Positions 35,420 through 44,192 of a stretch of 64,000 nucleotides of DNA are shown piece after piece. The notes beneath the pieces were generated by a model that did no database searches, was not told the DNA's origin, and was given only the letters and a program-made list of their open reading frames with translations. Each line of letters opens with the position of its first letter. The stretch's first letter is position 1. The DNA is from Streptomyces sp. BK340 (lineage in GTDB: Bacteria > Actinomycetota > Actinomycetes > Streptomycetales > Streptomycetaceae). The stretch spans positions 106,925-170,924 of the forward strand of contig NZ_VISR01000011.1 of assembly GCF_007827595.1 (NCBI RefSeq), read 5' to 3'. Position numbers and translations under genes: made by a program.

Positions 35420-37378
35420 TTACGGCTGTCGCTGCGCGTGATGGCGGGTTAGTGCCTGCCAGCGGCGCTCGTAATCGGCGGATTGCTCTGCGATGTAGTG
35501 GGTGGTCAGTGGCTTGTTGTGCTGCGCAGTGATCCCGATGGCTGCGCACTCCTGCGCGATGGCGTCGAGCGGCGGGTTTTCATTGCGCACTCGCTGCTCT
35601 GCCCAAAGGCTGTACACGCGGAAGGGCAAGAGGTAGCGGCGGAGGGTGGAGGGGCTGACTGGCTTTCCGCCTCGGCCTGTCATGCCCTTCTTGCCCGCGA
35701 GGTAGGTGGAGAGTTGCTCGGCCTTGGGCTCTTGGCCGTACTCGGTTTGGTATTCCGTCCAGGCGAGGTAGTAGCGGTCGACGGTGGTGAGTGCGGGAGG
35801 CTCATCGATCGCGGCGTCCCGGCCCGGCGCGTCGTCAATGGTGGCGTTTACCCTGGGGCTGCGTGTCTCCTGGGCAGGCTGCGTGCTGGCGCTGACCGGT
35901 ACCTCGTCCTGCGTGTCCTCGTTCGAACCGGGTTCGTGAGCAGACACGGGCGCGGCGGATTTAGTGGCTTCCTCCTCGGCAGGCGGCTCTGTGTCAGCGA
36001 ACTCGCTGTGCTGGATGGTCGCTACAAACCCTTCCAGGTCTTGGCCCGTGATGGGTTGGCCGTTGCCGTTGGTGATCTGGTCCCGCTCGTAGACATACAG
36101 GGCAAGGGCGGAAGCGTCGGGGTAGGCCCCGTGCTCCTGCGCGTAGGTGAGCCAGGCGTTGTAGAAGTAGTCGTCCCATGTGAGGTCGTCGTCCGCGTCT
36201 GGCACGCCTTGCCGTTCGGTACCTTCTTCGGCTTCGGCTGCGGGCGTGTGGCGCTGCTTGAGAAGCTGCAGTAGGGGGTTGAGCTGCTCCTCGGAGAGCG
36301 GTCCGCCGACTGCGGTGGCGATGCCGTACTGGTCTTGGAGCCAGTACGCGAACTGCGCGCTGTCGGGCTCGACGCCGAAGGCGGCGATCCAGTCGTCGTA
36401 GGCGGCGGCGAGGCGTTGGCGGCTTTCTGGGCCCGTCGATCCAGTGTCTTGCGATCGCTCGCCGTGCGTGGGGCGCTGCAACTCTTCTGGCTGAGGTTCC
36501 ACGGTGCCTGGCTGCGTGGCTTCCGGAGCGGTCTCGACGGCAGCTTCGAGTTCGGGAGTTTGCTGCGGTGCCGGAAGCTGGGGCCGTGCAACGGTGAACT
36601 GGATCGGTGGCTGTTTGATGCCAGCGGCGGCGAGGCCGGCCGGAGCAGTCTCAGACAGGGGTACGCCGTAGCGTGCGAGACGGAGCGGCATCACCGACTC
36701 CACGGGGGCCTTGCGGCGCCAGGCGCGACCGAAGCGGGATCGGAGGCTGGCCTGGTAGACGAGGCGCTCCTGCTCCAGCTTGATGACCTGGTCGTAGGAG
36801 CGAAGCTCCCACAGCTTCATCCGACGCCAGAGAAGGAAAGTGGGGAGGGGTGACAGGAGCCAGCGGGTGATCCGGACGCCTTCCATGTGCTTGTCGGCGG
36901 TGATGTCGGCGATGCGGCCGATGGCGTGCCGGGCTGCCTCGATTGCTACGACGAAGAGGACCGGGATGACGGCGTGCATGCCGACGCCGAGTGGGTCGGG
37001 CCAGGCCGCGGCGCCGTTGAAGGCGATGGTGGCGGCCGTCAGGAGCCAGGCCGTCTGGCGCAGCAGTGGGAAGGGGATGCGGATCCAGGTCAGTAGGAGG
37101 TCCAGGGCCAGGAGTACGCAGATGCCGGCGTCGACCCCGATGGGGAAGACGTAGGAGAAGTCTCCGAAGCCCTTTTTGACGGCGAGTGCGCGGACAGCGG
37201 TGTAGGAGCCGGCGAAGCCGATTCCGGCGATGATCAACACGCCGGTCACGACCACACTGATCAGGATCCGGTGGGTTCGGGTGAGTACCGGTGGTGCACC
37301 GCTTCCTGCCGCAGTCACTACTCTTGTCACTCCCCTGCTGTGGGCCACGCTTTGATCAGGACTCACACTCGCATGCAT
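35420..37378 (-). CDS. DUF2637 membrane protein with triple helical repeat
   Basis: 652 residues. Four transmembrane helices at about 37-57, 78-100, 107-125 and 131-150 (ILISVVVTGVLIIAGIGFAG, VFPIGVDAGICVLLALDLLL and so on) form the DUF2637 domain seen in Streptomyces plasmid Spd-type and transfer proteins. A basic cytoplasmic region follows. Three related ~50-residue units then appear: YDDWIAAFGVEPDSAQFAYW, YNAWLTYAQEHGAYPDASAL and YLAWTEYQTEYGQEPKAEQL, the last running into an HTH-like SPSTLRRYLLPFRVY. Acidic linkers separate them. It faces the parB gene across a 280-base divergent region with a ParB box, and probably binds DNA at the membrane. Confidence 0.75.
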   Translation of the reverse strand: MHASVSPDQSVAHSRGVTRVVTAAGSGAPPVLTRTHRILISVVVTGVLIIAGIGFAGSYTAVRALAVKKGFGDFSYVFPIGVDAGICVLLALDLLLTWIRIPFPLLRQTAWLLTAATIAFNGAAAWPDPLGVGMHAVIPVLFVVAIEAARHAIGRIADITADKHMEGVRITRWLLSPLPTFLLWRRMKLWELRSYDQVIKLEQERLVYQASLRSRFGRAWRRKAPVESVMPLRLARYGVPLSETAPAGLAAAGIKQPPIQFTVARPQLPAPQQTPELEAAVETAPEATQPGTVEPQPEELQRPTHGERSQDTGSTGPESRQRLAAAYDDWIAAFGVEPDSAQFAYWLQDQYGIATAVGGPLSEEQLNPLLQLLKQRHTPAAEAEEGTERQGVPDADDDLTWDDYFYNAWLTYAQEHGAYPDASALALYVYERDQITNGNGQPITGQDLEGFVATIQHSEFADTEPPAEEEATKSAAPVSAHEPGSNEDTQDEVPVSASTQPAQETRSPRVNATIDDAPGRDAAIDEPPALTTVDRYYLAWTEYQTEYGQEPKAEQLSTYLAGKKGMTGRGGKPVSPSTLRRYLLPFRVYSLWAEQRVRNENPPLDAIAQECAAIGITAQHNKPLTTHYIAEQSADYERRWQALTRHHAQRQP

Positions 37379-37560
37379 TGAGGTGTGTGGGGGCCGTTCG
37401 GGGATGTGCGGGGCGAATCGTCAACGAAAAGTGATCGGATGAGCTGGGCCGCTCCCCCAGGCTGCTGCGTGCCGCGGCTCAAGATCACCTGGGCGCTAAG
37501 GTCATTTATGATCAGAGGGTATCTTCACGACACTTAGTGCGAGTTGCCCCTTCCTGGACT

Positions 37561-37599
37561 GCTGTGGGGAGTGATTGCGCCGCAATCACTCCCCACAGC
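37561..37599. promoter_or_regulatory. ParB box 1 inside a 39-bp perfect palindrome
   Basis: Core TGATTGCGCCGCAATCA extended to arms of 19 bases (GCTGTGGGGAGTGATTGCG and its complement) around one central C. It is the most extended of the six boxes and lies 66 bases before parB, so it could be both parS and the parB operator. Confidence 0.85.
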
Positions 37600-37664
37600 G
37601 CCGATCCGAGCCGTCGGGCGGATAAGCTCGCGTCCGCGTCAGCCACAGCACCCCGGAGAAGCCC

Positions 37665-38834
37665 ATGCCTCAGAAACCCGGCCTCAAGCGCGACCTTGCT
37701 TCCGAGAGGGCAGCACGTAAAGCAGCCACCCAGCAGGCTCGCCTTGTGCCGCAGGGACTGCCGACGGTGAACCCTGGCCAGTTGATGCCCAGCCCGGAGA
37801 ACGGGCGCAAGGAACTCCTGAAAATCGATGAGCTGGCCGACACCCTCCGGACAGACGGCATGAACACCGCCATGACCGTCATCCCTCCGGACGTCTACGT
37901 CGAGCTGTACCCACAGCACAAGGAAGCCGTCGAGGACCGCGTTGCCAACGGCATTCTGTTCGTCGTTCACCACGGCCACCGACGGCTGGCCGCCGCGCTC
38001 AAGGCCGGCCTGACCGAAGTACCCATCCTGGTCCGCCGGGACGTACCTAGCCTTCGTATCGCCGCCATCCAGGAAAACCTCCAGCGGATGGGCCTCAATC
38101 CCATTGAGGAAGCCCTGGAGTTCCAAGGAGCCCTCGACGAGAGGGACGAGGTCGGAAAGAGCCTCTCCCAGCGCGAGCTCGCCAAGCGCGTCGGCTGCTC
38201 CCAGACCTACATCTCTCACCGCGTCGCCCTGCTCCGCCTCATCCCTGCGCTTCAACAAGCGGTCATCAACCACTGGCTCAAGGAACAGCAACTCCTGGAA
38301 GGCTCCGAGGAGGGCAGCGGTGCGGAAGGGCGCTTGCTGCTGCCCGTCCGCGAGGCGGCCATCGTCTACTCCCGGCTTCGAGCCGACATGCAGGAAGCCT
38401 TCGTCCGAGGAGACCTGAGCCAGGCCCAAGCCACGACCGTCAGCAAGCTGCCGGCGGATCAGCAGGGCGTGCCCACCGAACCGGCAGATGATTGCGACGC
38501 AATCACCACGACCGCACCCGAGGCGGCACCGCTACCAGAGCCGCGAGCCGCAGAGTCTGCTCCCACCACCGTGACACCAGCTGCCCCTGCACCTCAGCCC
38601 AGTGCCTCTGAACCCCGGGTGCTGCAGCCCAATCTGAACTCGCCATCTCCCCCGGTCCCCGCCGCGGAGACGACTTCTGCAGTGCAACCGACCTCCGCCA
38701 GCACCGCAGTAGCGACCGCTGAAGAACCCCGAGGCGTGATCGTGGTCCGAAGCGTGGAAGACCTGGCTCTCCACATCCTCGACCTGCTGAGCGAGTCGGA
38801 GATCGAGCAACTGAAGGAACTCCTCTCCTCCTGA
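37665..38834 (+). CDS. parB: ParB/Spo0J-family partition protein
   Basis: 389 residues from the ATG at 37665 after GGAGAAGCCC. The ParB N-terminal domain carries the CTPase-type motif in HHGHRRLAAALKAGLTEVPI (variant of G-E-R-R) and the box AAIQENLQRMGLNPIEEALE. The HTH is LSQRELAKRVGCSQTYISHR. A Pro/Ala/Ser linker of ~110 residues (to residue ~360) leads to a short C-terminal dimerisation helix (VEDLALHILDLLSESEIEQL). A ParB box lies inside the gene at 38489-38505. It should load at the boxes and spread to segregate the plasmid with ParA. Confidence 0.88.
   Translation: MPQKPGLKRDLASERAARKAATQQARLVPQGLPTVNPGQLMPSPENGRKELLKIDELADTLRTDGMNTAMTVIPPDVYVELYPQHKEAVEDRVANGILFVVHHGHRRLAAALKAGLTEVPILVRRDVPSLRIAAIQENLQRMGLNPIEEALEFQGALDERDEVGKSLSQRELAKRVGCSQTYISHRVALLRLIPALQQAVINHWLKEQQLLEGSEEGSGAEGRLLLPVREAAIVYSRLRADMQEAFVRGDLSQAQATTVSKLPADQQGVPTEPADDCDAITTTAPEAAPLPEPRAAESAPTTVTPAAPAPQPSASEPRVLQPNLNSPSPPVPAAETTSAVQPTSASTAVATAEEPRGVIVVRSVEDLALHILDLLSESEIEQLKELLSS
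38489..38505. promoter_or_regulatory. ParB box 2, inside parB
   Basis: TGATTGCGACGCAATCA, centre base A in place of C. It encodes DDCDAITT at the start of the linker. The only box within a coding sequence. Confidence 0.75.
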
Positions 38835-38972
38835 CAGGCGACCCACCTCGTCGCCCCACTCGCTCTCGCTGGTGGGGCGACTGGTTTTACCGGACCACGC
38901 CCTGTAACCTGCGCCCCGGTATCGCAACGCCTTCAGGTGTCCACCAGGCAGGCGTCGACCCTGAAAGATTCG

Positions 38973-38989
38973 TGATTGCGGCGCAATCA
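38973..38989. promoter_or_regulatory. ParB box 3
   Basis: TGATTGCGGCGCAATCA between parB and parA; centre base G. Confidence 0.8.
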
Positions 38990-39120
38990 GCTCACGCCAT
39001 CAATTCCTCGGCTCAAGCACCAGCAGGAGACGACGGGCCCCGTCGACATGACGGCAGTCCCCCACAACTGCGCTCACGGGACCCACTCCCCCGCCAGCGC
39101 GTGAACGCTCACTGCCCAAG

Positions 39121-39137
39121 TGATTGCGCCGCAATCA
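39121..39137. promoter_or_regulatory. ParB box 4
   Basis: TGATTGCGCCGCAATCA, 17 bases before the parA start codon and just upstream of its ribosome site (GGAGG). Binding here would directly affect parA translation or transcription. Confidence 0.82.
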
Positions 39138-39154
39138 TCCGTGGAGGCTCACTC

Positions 39155-40057
39155 ATGACTTCGTCCCGCACCCGCAACACCACCGAGGAAGCACGCCGTA
39201 TCGGCCGCACGCTGGCTCTCACGAACCAGAGTGGCGGCGCCGGTAAGACGACATCAGCAGTAAACATCGGGGCTTGCGCAGCCGACCTCGGCTTCACCAC
39301 GCTGATCATCGATGCTGACGCGCAGTGCGACGCATCAGCCGCGGTCGGATACGACAACCCGGACGACATCCCCAACCAGGCCAACCTGTACGACGTCCTC
39401 ACCGGCGCCGCCAAAATCGACGACGCTGTCGTACCAGCAATGGCCGGCCCCTACGGCGAAGACGGCACGAAGCCCATCCCCAACCTCTTCGTGCTCCTCG
39501 GTTCGAGCTCTCTCGAGGAGGCAGAGCAGCTGCTCGCCCCCAAGACCGGTCGAGAGTTCTGGCTGAAGACTCAGATCGAGCGGATCCGCGACACGTACGA
39601 CCTCATTCTGATCGACTGCCCCGGCAACCTGGGCCTGATCGTCGTGAACGCGATCGTTGCTGCGGACGACGTGGTGGCATGCGTGAAGCCCGGATGGAAG
39701 GAACTGCGGGCCCTCACCCGCATGGAAGCGAAGATCGACGAGATCAGCGAAACCTTCTCCGCGATGGGCGCACGAGCCGACCTGGCGAACATCCTCATCG
39801 TTGACTGCCCCACAACGCGTAACCAAGGCGCCGTCTACGACGACAGCCAGCAGCAGGCCAAGGAGGCCTACGAGGACCTGGTGCTGCCCACCGTGCGCCG
39901 CAGCCCTCGGATTCCTGAGGCCTACGCCGCGCAGCGAGTCCTGCGCTTCTACGACCCGGTCACGGAGAATCCGTCCAAGCTCACCACAGAGACTGCCCTG
40001 TCGGCGACGGACGACTACTACCTCGTGACGCAAGCACTGGGCTTCACACGACGCTGA
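39155..40057 (+). CDS. parA: ParA-family partition ATPase
   Basis: 300 residues from the ATG at 39155 after GTGGAGGCTC. The deviant Walker A is LTNQSGGAGKTTSAVNIGA (G-G-x-G-K-T). Walker A' is LIIDADAQCDASAAVGY and Walker B is YDLILIDCPGNLGLIVVNAI. No N-terminal HTH is present, so it is a type Ib-length ATPase without the autorepressor domain of type Ia ParA. It should polymerise or form gradients on DNA and pull ParB-box complexes. It follows parB, the reverse of the usual order, and a fifth ParB box begins four bases after its stop. Confidence 0.9.
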   Translation: MTSSRTRNTTEEARRIGRTLALTNQSGGAGKTTSAVNIGACAADLGFTTLIIDADAQCDASAAVGYDNPDDIPNQANLYDVLTGAAKIDDAVVPAMAGPYGEDGTKPIPNLFVLLGSSSLEEAEQLLAPKTGREFWLKTQIERIRDTYDLILIDCPGNLGLIVVNAIVAADDVVACVKPGWKELRALTRMEAKIDEISETFSAMGARADLANILIVDCPTTRNQGAVYDDSQQQAKEAYEDLVLPTVRRSPRIPEAYAAQRVLRFYDPVTENPSKLTTETALSATDDYYLVTQALGFTRR

Positions 40058-40060
40058 AGG

Positions 40061-40077
40061 TGATTGCGGCGCAATCA
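40061..40077. promoter_or_regulatory. ParB box 5
   Basis: TGATTGCGGCGCAATCA starting four bases after the parA stop codon and next to the left end of the IS30 relic. Confidence 0.8.
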
Positions 40078-40157
40078 CCTGTGAAGGCCCTGCCCGCGGA
40101 CATCAAACTTCCCTTGCGGTGGTCGTTGCCACACCCCAACTCGAGGGGTGCGATGCG

Positions 40158-41360
40158 ATGGAGTTCGAGATCCGCAAGGTGCAGACGGTGGTCCAAGGCC
40201 GCGAGAAGCTGGTCCGTGAGCGGGAGAAATACTTCTGGCTCATGGAGCAGGGGCTGACCAGCTACGAGGCATGCCGGGACGGCGGGATCAACTACTGCAC
40301 CGGCCATCGGTGGCGGAACGGGCCCAACCCGTCCGGCACGACCAAGGGGGCGCCCCCGGCCCAGCGGCCGGTGGCGCCCCTGTCGGTTCCGCCACGGTAT
40401 TTGCGTGAGGCCGAACGGATCTACATCGCCAGCTGGCTGGGGGAGACAGCCACGCTCCGTGCGATCGCCGCCGAGCTGGGCCGCAGTCCCTCAACGGTCA
40501 GTGGGGAGGTCCCCCGCAACTGCACGATCGACTCTCGCGGCCATGGGCACTACCGCCCGCACGCTGCGCAGGCCCGCGCCGATGCCCGCGCTGGCCTCGC
40601 CCGAAGACCTGAAAGATCCACTTGGCCAGCGGTGGGGCACGGAACAGAGCTGCAGGACCTGCGGACCTGGCTTCCCGACCGGCCCGAGATCGCAGGTGGT
40701 CCACGAGACGGTCCACCAGGCCCTCCACGTCCACCAGGGCTGCGGTGAACTGCGCCACGAGCCGGCCAAGGCGCTGCGCACGGGCCGAGCGCAACAAGGC
40801 CTGCCGGCAGGCCTAACAGCGCCAGCCCCGCTTCCGCCACCCCAAAGTCGTAATCAGCAAGAGCCCCGCCGAAACAGGAGACCGGGCGACACCCGGCTAC
40901 TGGGAGGCTGGCCTGATCATTGGCAAGTCAGGCGCCTCCGCCGTCGGCACCCTCGTCTAGCGATGCACCCGCTTCGTGCCGCTCCCCCACCTGCCCGGCG
41001 GCCACAGCACCGAGCTGATCCCGTGACGCACTGGTGGAGACGGTCCAGGCCCTGCCCAGCCATCAGAAGCGGTTGCTGACCTGGGACCAGGGCACCGAGA
41101 TGGGCTGGCACCGCGAGTTCACCGTCGCCACCGACGTCCCGGTCTACTTCTGGGATCCGGCCAGCCCCTGGCAGCGCGGCTCCAGCGAGAACACCAACGG
41201 CCTGCTCAGGCAGTACTTCCCCAAGAGCAGCGACCTGGCTGTCCATTGCCGTGAGCACCTCGATGCCCTCGCCGCCGCACTAAACAACCGACCACGCAAA
41301 ACGCTCGACTGGAAAACCCCAGCCGAGCGCCTCGCTAAACTCCTTGCCACAGCCAGTTGA
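40158..41360 (+). pseudogene. IS30-family transposase, frameshifted
   Basis: The N-terminal HTH (WLMEQGLTSYEACRDGGINY) and the second HTH (ETATLRAIAAELGRSPSTVS) are read to about 40560. The middle, including the first Asp, is scrambled over several frames. The C-terminal core returns at 41034: KRLLTWDQGTEMGWHREF with the second Asp, then SPWQRGSSENTNGLLRQYFP with the Glu. Dead element. It was inserted between ParB boxes 5 and 6. Confidence 0.75.
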
Positions 41361-42014
41361 TCACCTGTGTTGCAACGGCTCCTGGAATCTGCCAAACCGG
41401 GGCCGGGGCCTTCATCGTGTCCTGGGCCCAGCCATGAGTCTGCGAGGCTGTACGGCCGGGCCAGGCCGACGTGTCCGTCGGAGTTGTTCGGCAACCTTGT
41501 ATAGGTGGCCAGCACAGGCTCCGGCTGTCGTGTCCTCAGGAAAGGCACGGGAAGCGGCAAGGCGACCTCGCCGCTCGCCGACTACGGCTATGGACGTCTC
41601 GACTCACGCGCATTAGGCCGCTCGCAGCGACCGGTCTGGCCCCGTCGTCGCCTTGGGGCACGACTGGGAGCGACTGGGAGCGACTGCTGGAGTGCATCGC
41701 GCACCGAGCGACAGGTGGTACGCAGCCCGGTCCGCCAAGAGTCGATCACGGAAGGTCAGGTGCCACGATCGGCCCCGCGCTTCAGCATCCGAGGCCCAGG
41801 CAGTGCTTGCCGCGCCTCTATCGGCTCGCCACCCAAGGGCCTGTCCAATGCGTCACGCTGACTCATCGGACAGGCCCATGGTTTGCCCGTCGGTGCCGCA
41901 ATCGCGAAATCTAGAAGCCTCACGGCGCTGCAGGCACGGGTACGGAGAACGCAGCGAGTCTCACGGAGCGCCGTGGCTGGTGCCGATGACTGGTGACTCG
42001 GATCCTGCCGAGTG
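41361..42014. other. region without a recognised gene
   Basis: Contains a short tandem repeat of GACTGGGAGC (about 41659-41688) and a 10-bp stem GGGCCTGTCC / GGACAGGCCC (41837-41877) that may be a terminator. No coding signal. Confidence 0.35.
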
Positions 42015-42031
42015 TGATTGCGCCGCAATCA
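42015..42031. promoter_or_regulatory. ParB box 6
   Basis: TGATTGCGCCGCAATCA, about 2 kb from parA beyond the IS30 relic; the same core as boxes 1 and 4. Confidence 0.8.
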
Positions 42032-42172
42032 CACGTACCGAAATGTCAGGGCGGTGTGGGCCTTCGCGTCCGTGGGGATCCGCAGCACTCTGTACATCCA
42101 GGCCCTTCAGAGCCAACCGCCATGGACGGCCAGACGCTGCTCAGTGCGAAGGCTGTCAGGATCCGTGGTGGC

Positions 42173-42970
42173 TCAGCGTTTGAGGAGTTCCATGGCTGCA
42201 GCGAAGGCAGCGTGAGTCTCACTGGTGCTGCCGACCGGCGTCTGAGCGTGCGACTGGATCCGCCTCAGCGAGCGGACAAGAGCCTCAAGGTAGGTCTGAA
42301 GGCTGACGATTTGCGTGGCAGTTTCGCAGTGAGGGAGGACCGCCTCAATCTGGTCGCACCAGAACTCAACATCCTCGTCCTCGACCAGATCCGTACGGCA
42401 CTGGAGAAGCCGATGCGCCACGGGCACTAGCAGCTCATGCCGGAGAGCGGCCTCTTCCGCTGCCCGCCGTGCTGCAGCAGCCCTAGCCTTGATCTTCTGT
42501 TCAGTTTGAAGGACTGCTTCCGGTGTTCGGCGGACTGGGGGCTCACCGTGATCAGTCAGAGCAGCCGCACGCAAGCGTGTTGCTTTGTTGTATGCCGCAC
42601 TGGGGCTCTTCACTGCGAGGGCCGGCATCAACTCAATCCATTGCGCTCCGGACGCGCGCGCATCGACGACCGCCTTGGCCTGGTGGATCTCCGCTCGCTC
42701 CCTGATGTACTGCCACAGGGAGGCTCGTTTGATGGCAGCTTCTCTTCTCATCTGCGCATCTTTCAGTGCCCCTGCGTGCTGCTCCAGATAGACGAGGGCC
42801 TTGAAGATCTCGCTGCTGTCAGGCATGCGGTCGATCTCAGGATCCGCTGCCTCTTCGTGCAGTTGGCGCAGTTCTCCGATGATGGCAGCAGCGTCGAGAC
42901 TGCCTATGCGAATTCCGGGCCTGACCAGCGGTTTTGCAGGCGAGACAGCCTTCTTGCGGCGACTTGGCAT
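42173..42970 (-). CDS. hypothetical helical protein near the partition locus
   Basis: 265 residues, nearly all helical, Ala/Arg/Glu-rich. An N-terminal basic tail (MPSRRKKAVSPAKPLVRPGI) precedes AAAIIGELRQLHEEAADPEI. A possible HTH-like segment lies at ALAVKSPSAAYNKATRLRAA, and a coiled coil at QTEQKIKARAAAARRAAEEA. I do not recognise a family. The upstream 21-bp palindrome (42996-43016) suggests autoregulation. Its position next to parA and a ParB box hints at a plasmid maintenance role, which is inference. Confidence 0.65.
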   Translation of the reverse strand: MPSRRKKAVSPAKPLVRPGIRIGSLDAAAIIGELRQLHEEAADPEIDRMPDSSEIFKALVYLEQHAGALKDAQMRREAAIKRASLWQYIRERAEIHQAKAVVDARASGAQWIELMPALAVKSPSAAYNKATRLRAAALTDHGEPPVRRTPEAVLQTEQKIKARAAAARRAAEEAALRHELLVPVAHRLLQCRTDLVEDEDVEFWCDQIEAVLPHCETATQIVSLQTYLEALVRSLRRIQSHAQTPVGSTSETHAAFAAAMELLKR

Positions 42971-42995
42971 GACAAGAATTCTGACTCCTCAAGCC

Positions 42996-43016
42996 CGATT
43001 CACATAATGTGAATCG
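42996..43016. promoter_or_regulatory. 21-bp palindromic operator candidate
   Basis: CGATTCACATAATGTGAATCG, perfect 10-bp arms around one A, AT-rich in a GC-rich genome, 26 bases upstream of the start codon of the hypothetical gene. Confidence 0.65.
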
Positions 43017-43239
43017 CTGCATTGACCCACCACGGCCTGACGAGCTGACTGAGTCCGTCTTGGTCGGCAGGGCTGAGCACGATTGGTGTCCATGGAGGAG
43101 ACCGCCGTACGAGCTGTCCCGCCATCACTAGGACTTGTCTGGCTGATCAAGTTCGCAGCCAGATGACGAGCGCAGCCGCGGTGGTGGTGGCGAGGAAGAC
43201 GCAGCCGGGGTCTGGTGCAGGTTCAGGTGACAGGTTCGG

Positions 43240-44052
43240 TCACGCGGCTTGGAGGGCCGGCGTGGTCATGACGGTCTCGAATTCGACGGGTGTCAGCCGG
43301 CCGAGTGCGGCTTGTCGGCGGCGCCGGTGATAGGTCCGCTCGATCCAGGACACGATCGCGATCCGCAGTTCTTCGCGGGTGGCCCAGCTCCGGCGGTCAA
43401 GGACGTTCTTCTGCAACAGGCTGAAGAAGGACTTCATGGCCGCGTTGTCGCCGGCTGCCCCGACCCTCCCTATCGATCCGACCATGCGGTGCCGCTCGAG
43501 GGCCCGGACGAACTTCCGGGACCGGAACTTGCGGCTCACGAGATCGTCGTGCACCGGCGGGCCGGCCTTCTTGCCCCTGCCGCGCTGCTTGCCGAACACG
43601 CTCCACCAGCGGTTGTCCCGGCAGATCCGCCACGCGGTCCGGTCCGCCATCCGGGCCCCGGCACCACGCGCTTCATCGGCCAGGAAGCGGTAGCCGAATT
43701 CCGGGTCGTCGCAGTGAGCGTCGAACAGTGCGTTCGCGCGATACGGCTCCTCCAGTACGGCGTCGGCCACCGGCTTGTCGAGCCAGCGGTAGTAGGGCTG
43801 TCTGGCGAGCTTGAGCACCCGGCACGTCACCGTGACGGGCACCCCGTCCACGGCCAGCTCCTTCACGAGCGGGTAGATCCTTTTCCCGGCAGGTGCGCCT
43901 GCGACAGATAGGCCGCGGCCCGGCGCAGGACCTCGTTCTCCTGCTCCAGCAGTTTGATCCGCCGACGTGCTTCCCGCAGTTCCGCGCTCTCCTGGCTGGT
44001 CATCCCGGGCTTGGTCCCGTCGTCGATGTCCGCCCGGCGCATCCACTTCCAC
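43240..44052 (-). pseudogene. IS3-family OrfB with in-frame deletion of the catalytic core
   Basis: The usable part starts near 43900 (KRIYPLVKELAVDGVPVTVT). It runs through the HTH_21 region (DDPEFGYRFLADEARGAGAR) to DDLVSRKF. Here it jumps directly to RSRKFVRALERHRMVGSIGR and continues normally to the end (NAAMKSFFSLLQKNVLDRRS then ERTYHRRRRQAALGRLTPVE). The rve segment with both catalytic Asp (about 60-70 residues in relatives) is absent but the frame is kept. Two similar 9-mers (CGCAAGTTC, CGGAAGTTC) at the joint suggest deletion between short repeats. The Glu motif also reads N-A-A-M-K where relatives have N-A-A-M-E. Confidence 0.75.
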
Positions 44053-44192
44053 AACGCCATCGGGTGGACCCCGAAGTCGGTGGCCACCTGCTCGACCGTG
44101 ACACCCGGGCCGCGGTTCCTCGCGACTCGCACGACGTCCTGGCGGAACTCTTCCGGATAGGGCTTGGGCACAGCGACATCCTTCCCACCCAC
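43863..44192 (-). CDS. IS3-family transposase OrfA
   Basis: 109 residues. KPYPEEFRQDVVRVARNRGP then VEQVATDFGVHPMALWKWMR is the HTH, and LREARRRIKLLEQENEVLRR is the zipper helix. Intact, but its partner OrfB is defective. The frame overlaps the beginning of orfB as in other IS3 elements. Confidence 0.75.
   Translation of the reverse strand: MGGKDVAVPKPYPEEFRQDVVRVARNRGPGVTVEQVATDFGVHPMALWKWMRRADIDDGTKPGMTSQESAELREARRRIKLLEQENEVLRRAAAYLSQAHLPGKGSTRS

Larger units (their letters stand above)
38835..39154. other. parB-parA intergenic region
   Basis: 320 bases, no gene, two ParB boxes. A short stem after parB (CACCTCGTCGCCCCACTCGC / GGTGGGGCGAC, 38848-38881) may be a terminator, so parA may have its own ParB-responsive promoter. 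Confidence 0.45.

Noticed and set aside
37561..37599. Rho-independent terminator
   Set aside because: The palindrome core matches five other boxes around parA/parB and has only one base in the centre, so it is a ParB site rather than a terminator.
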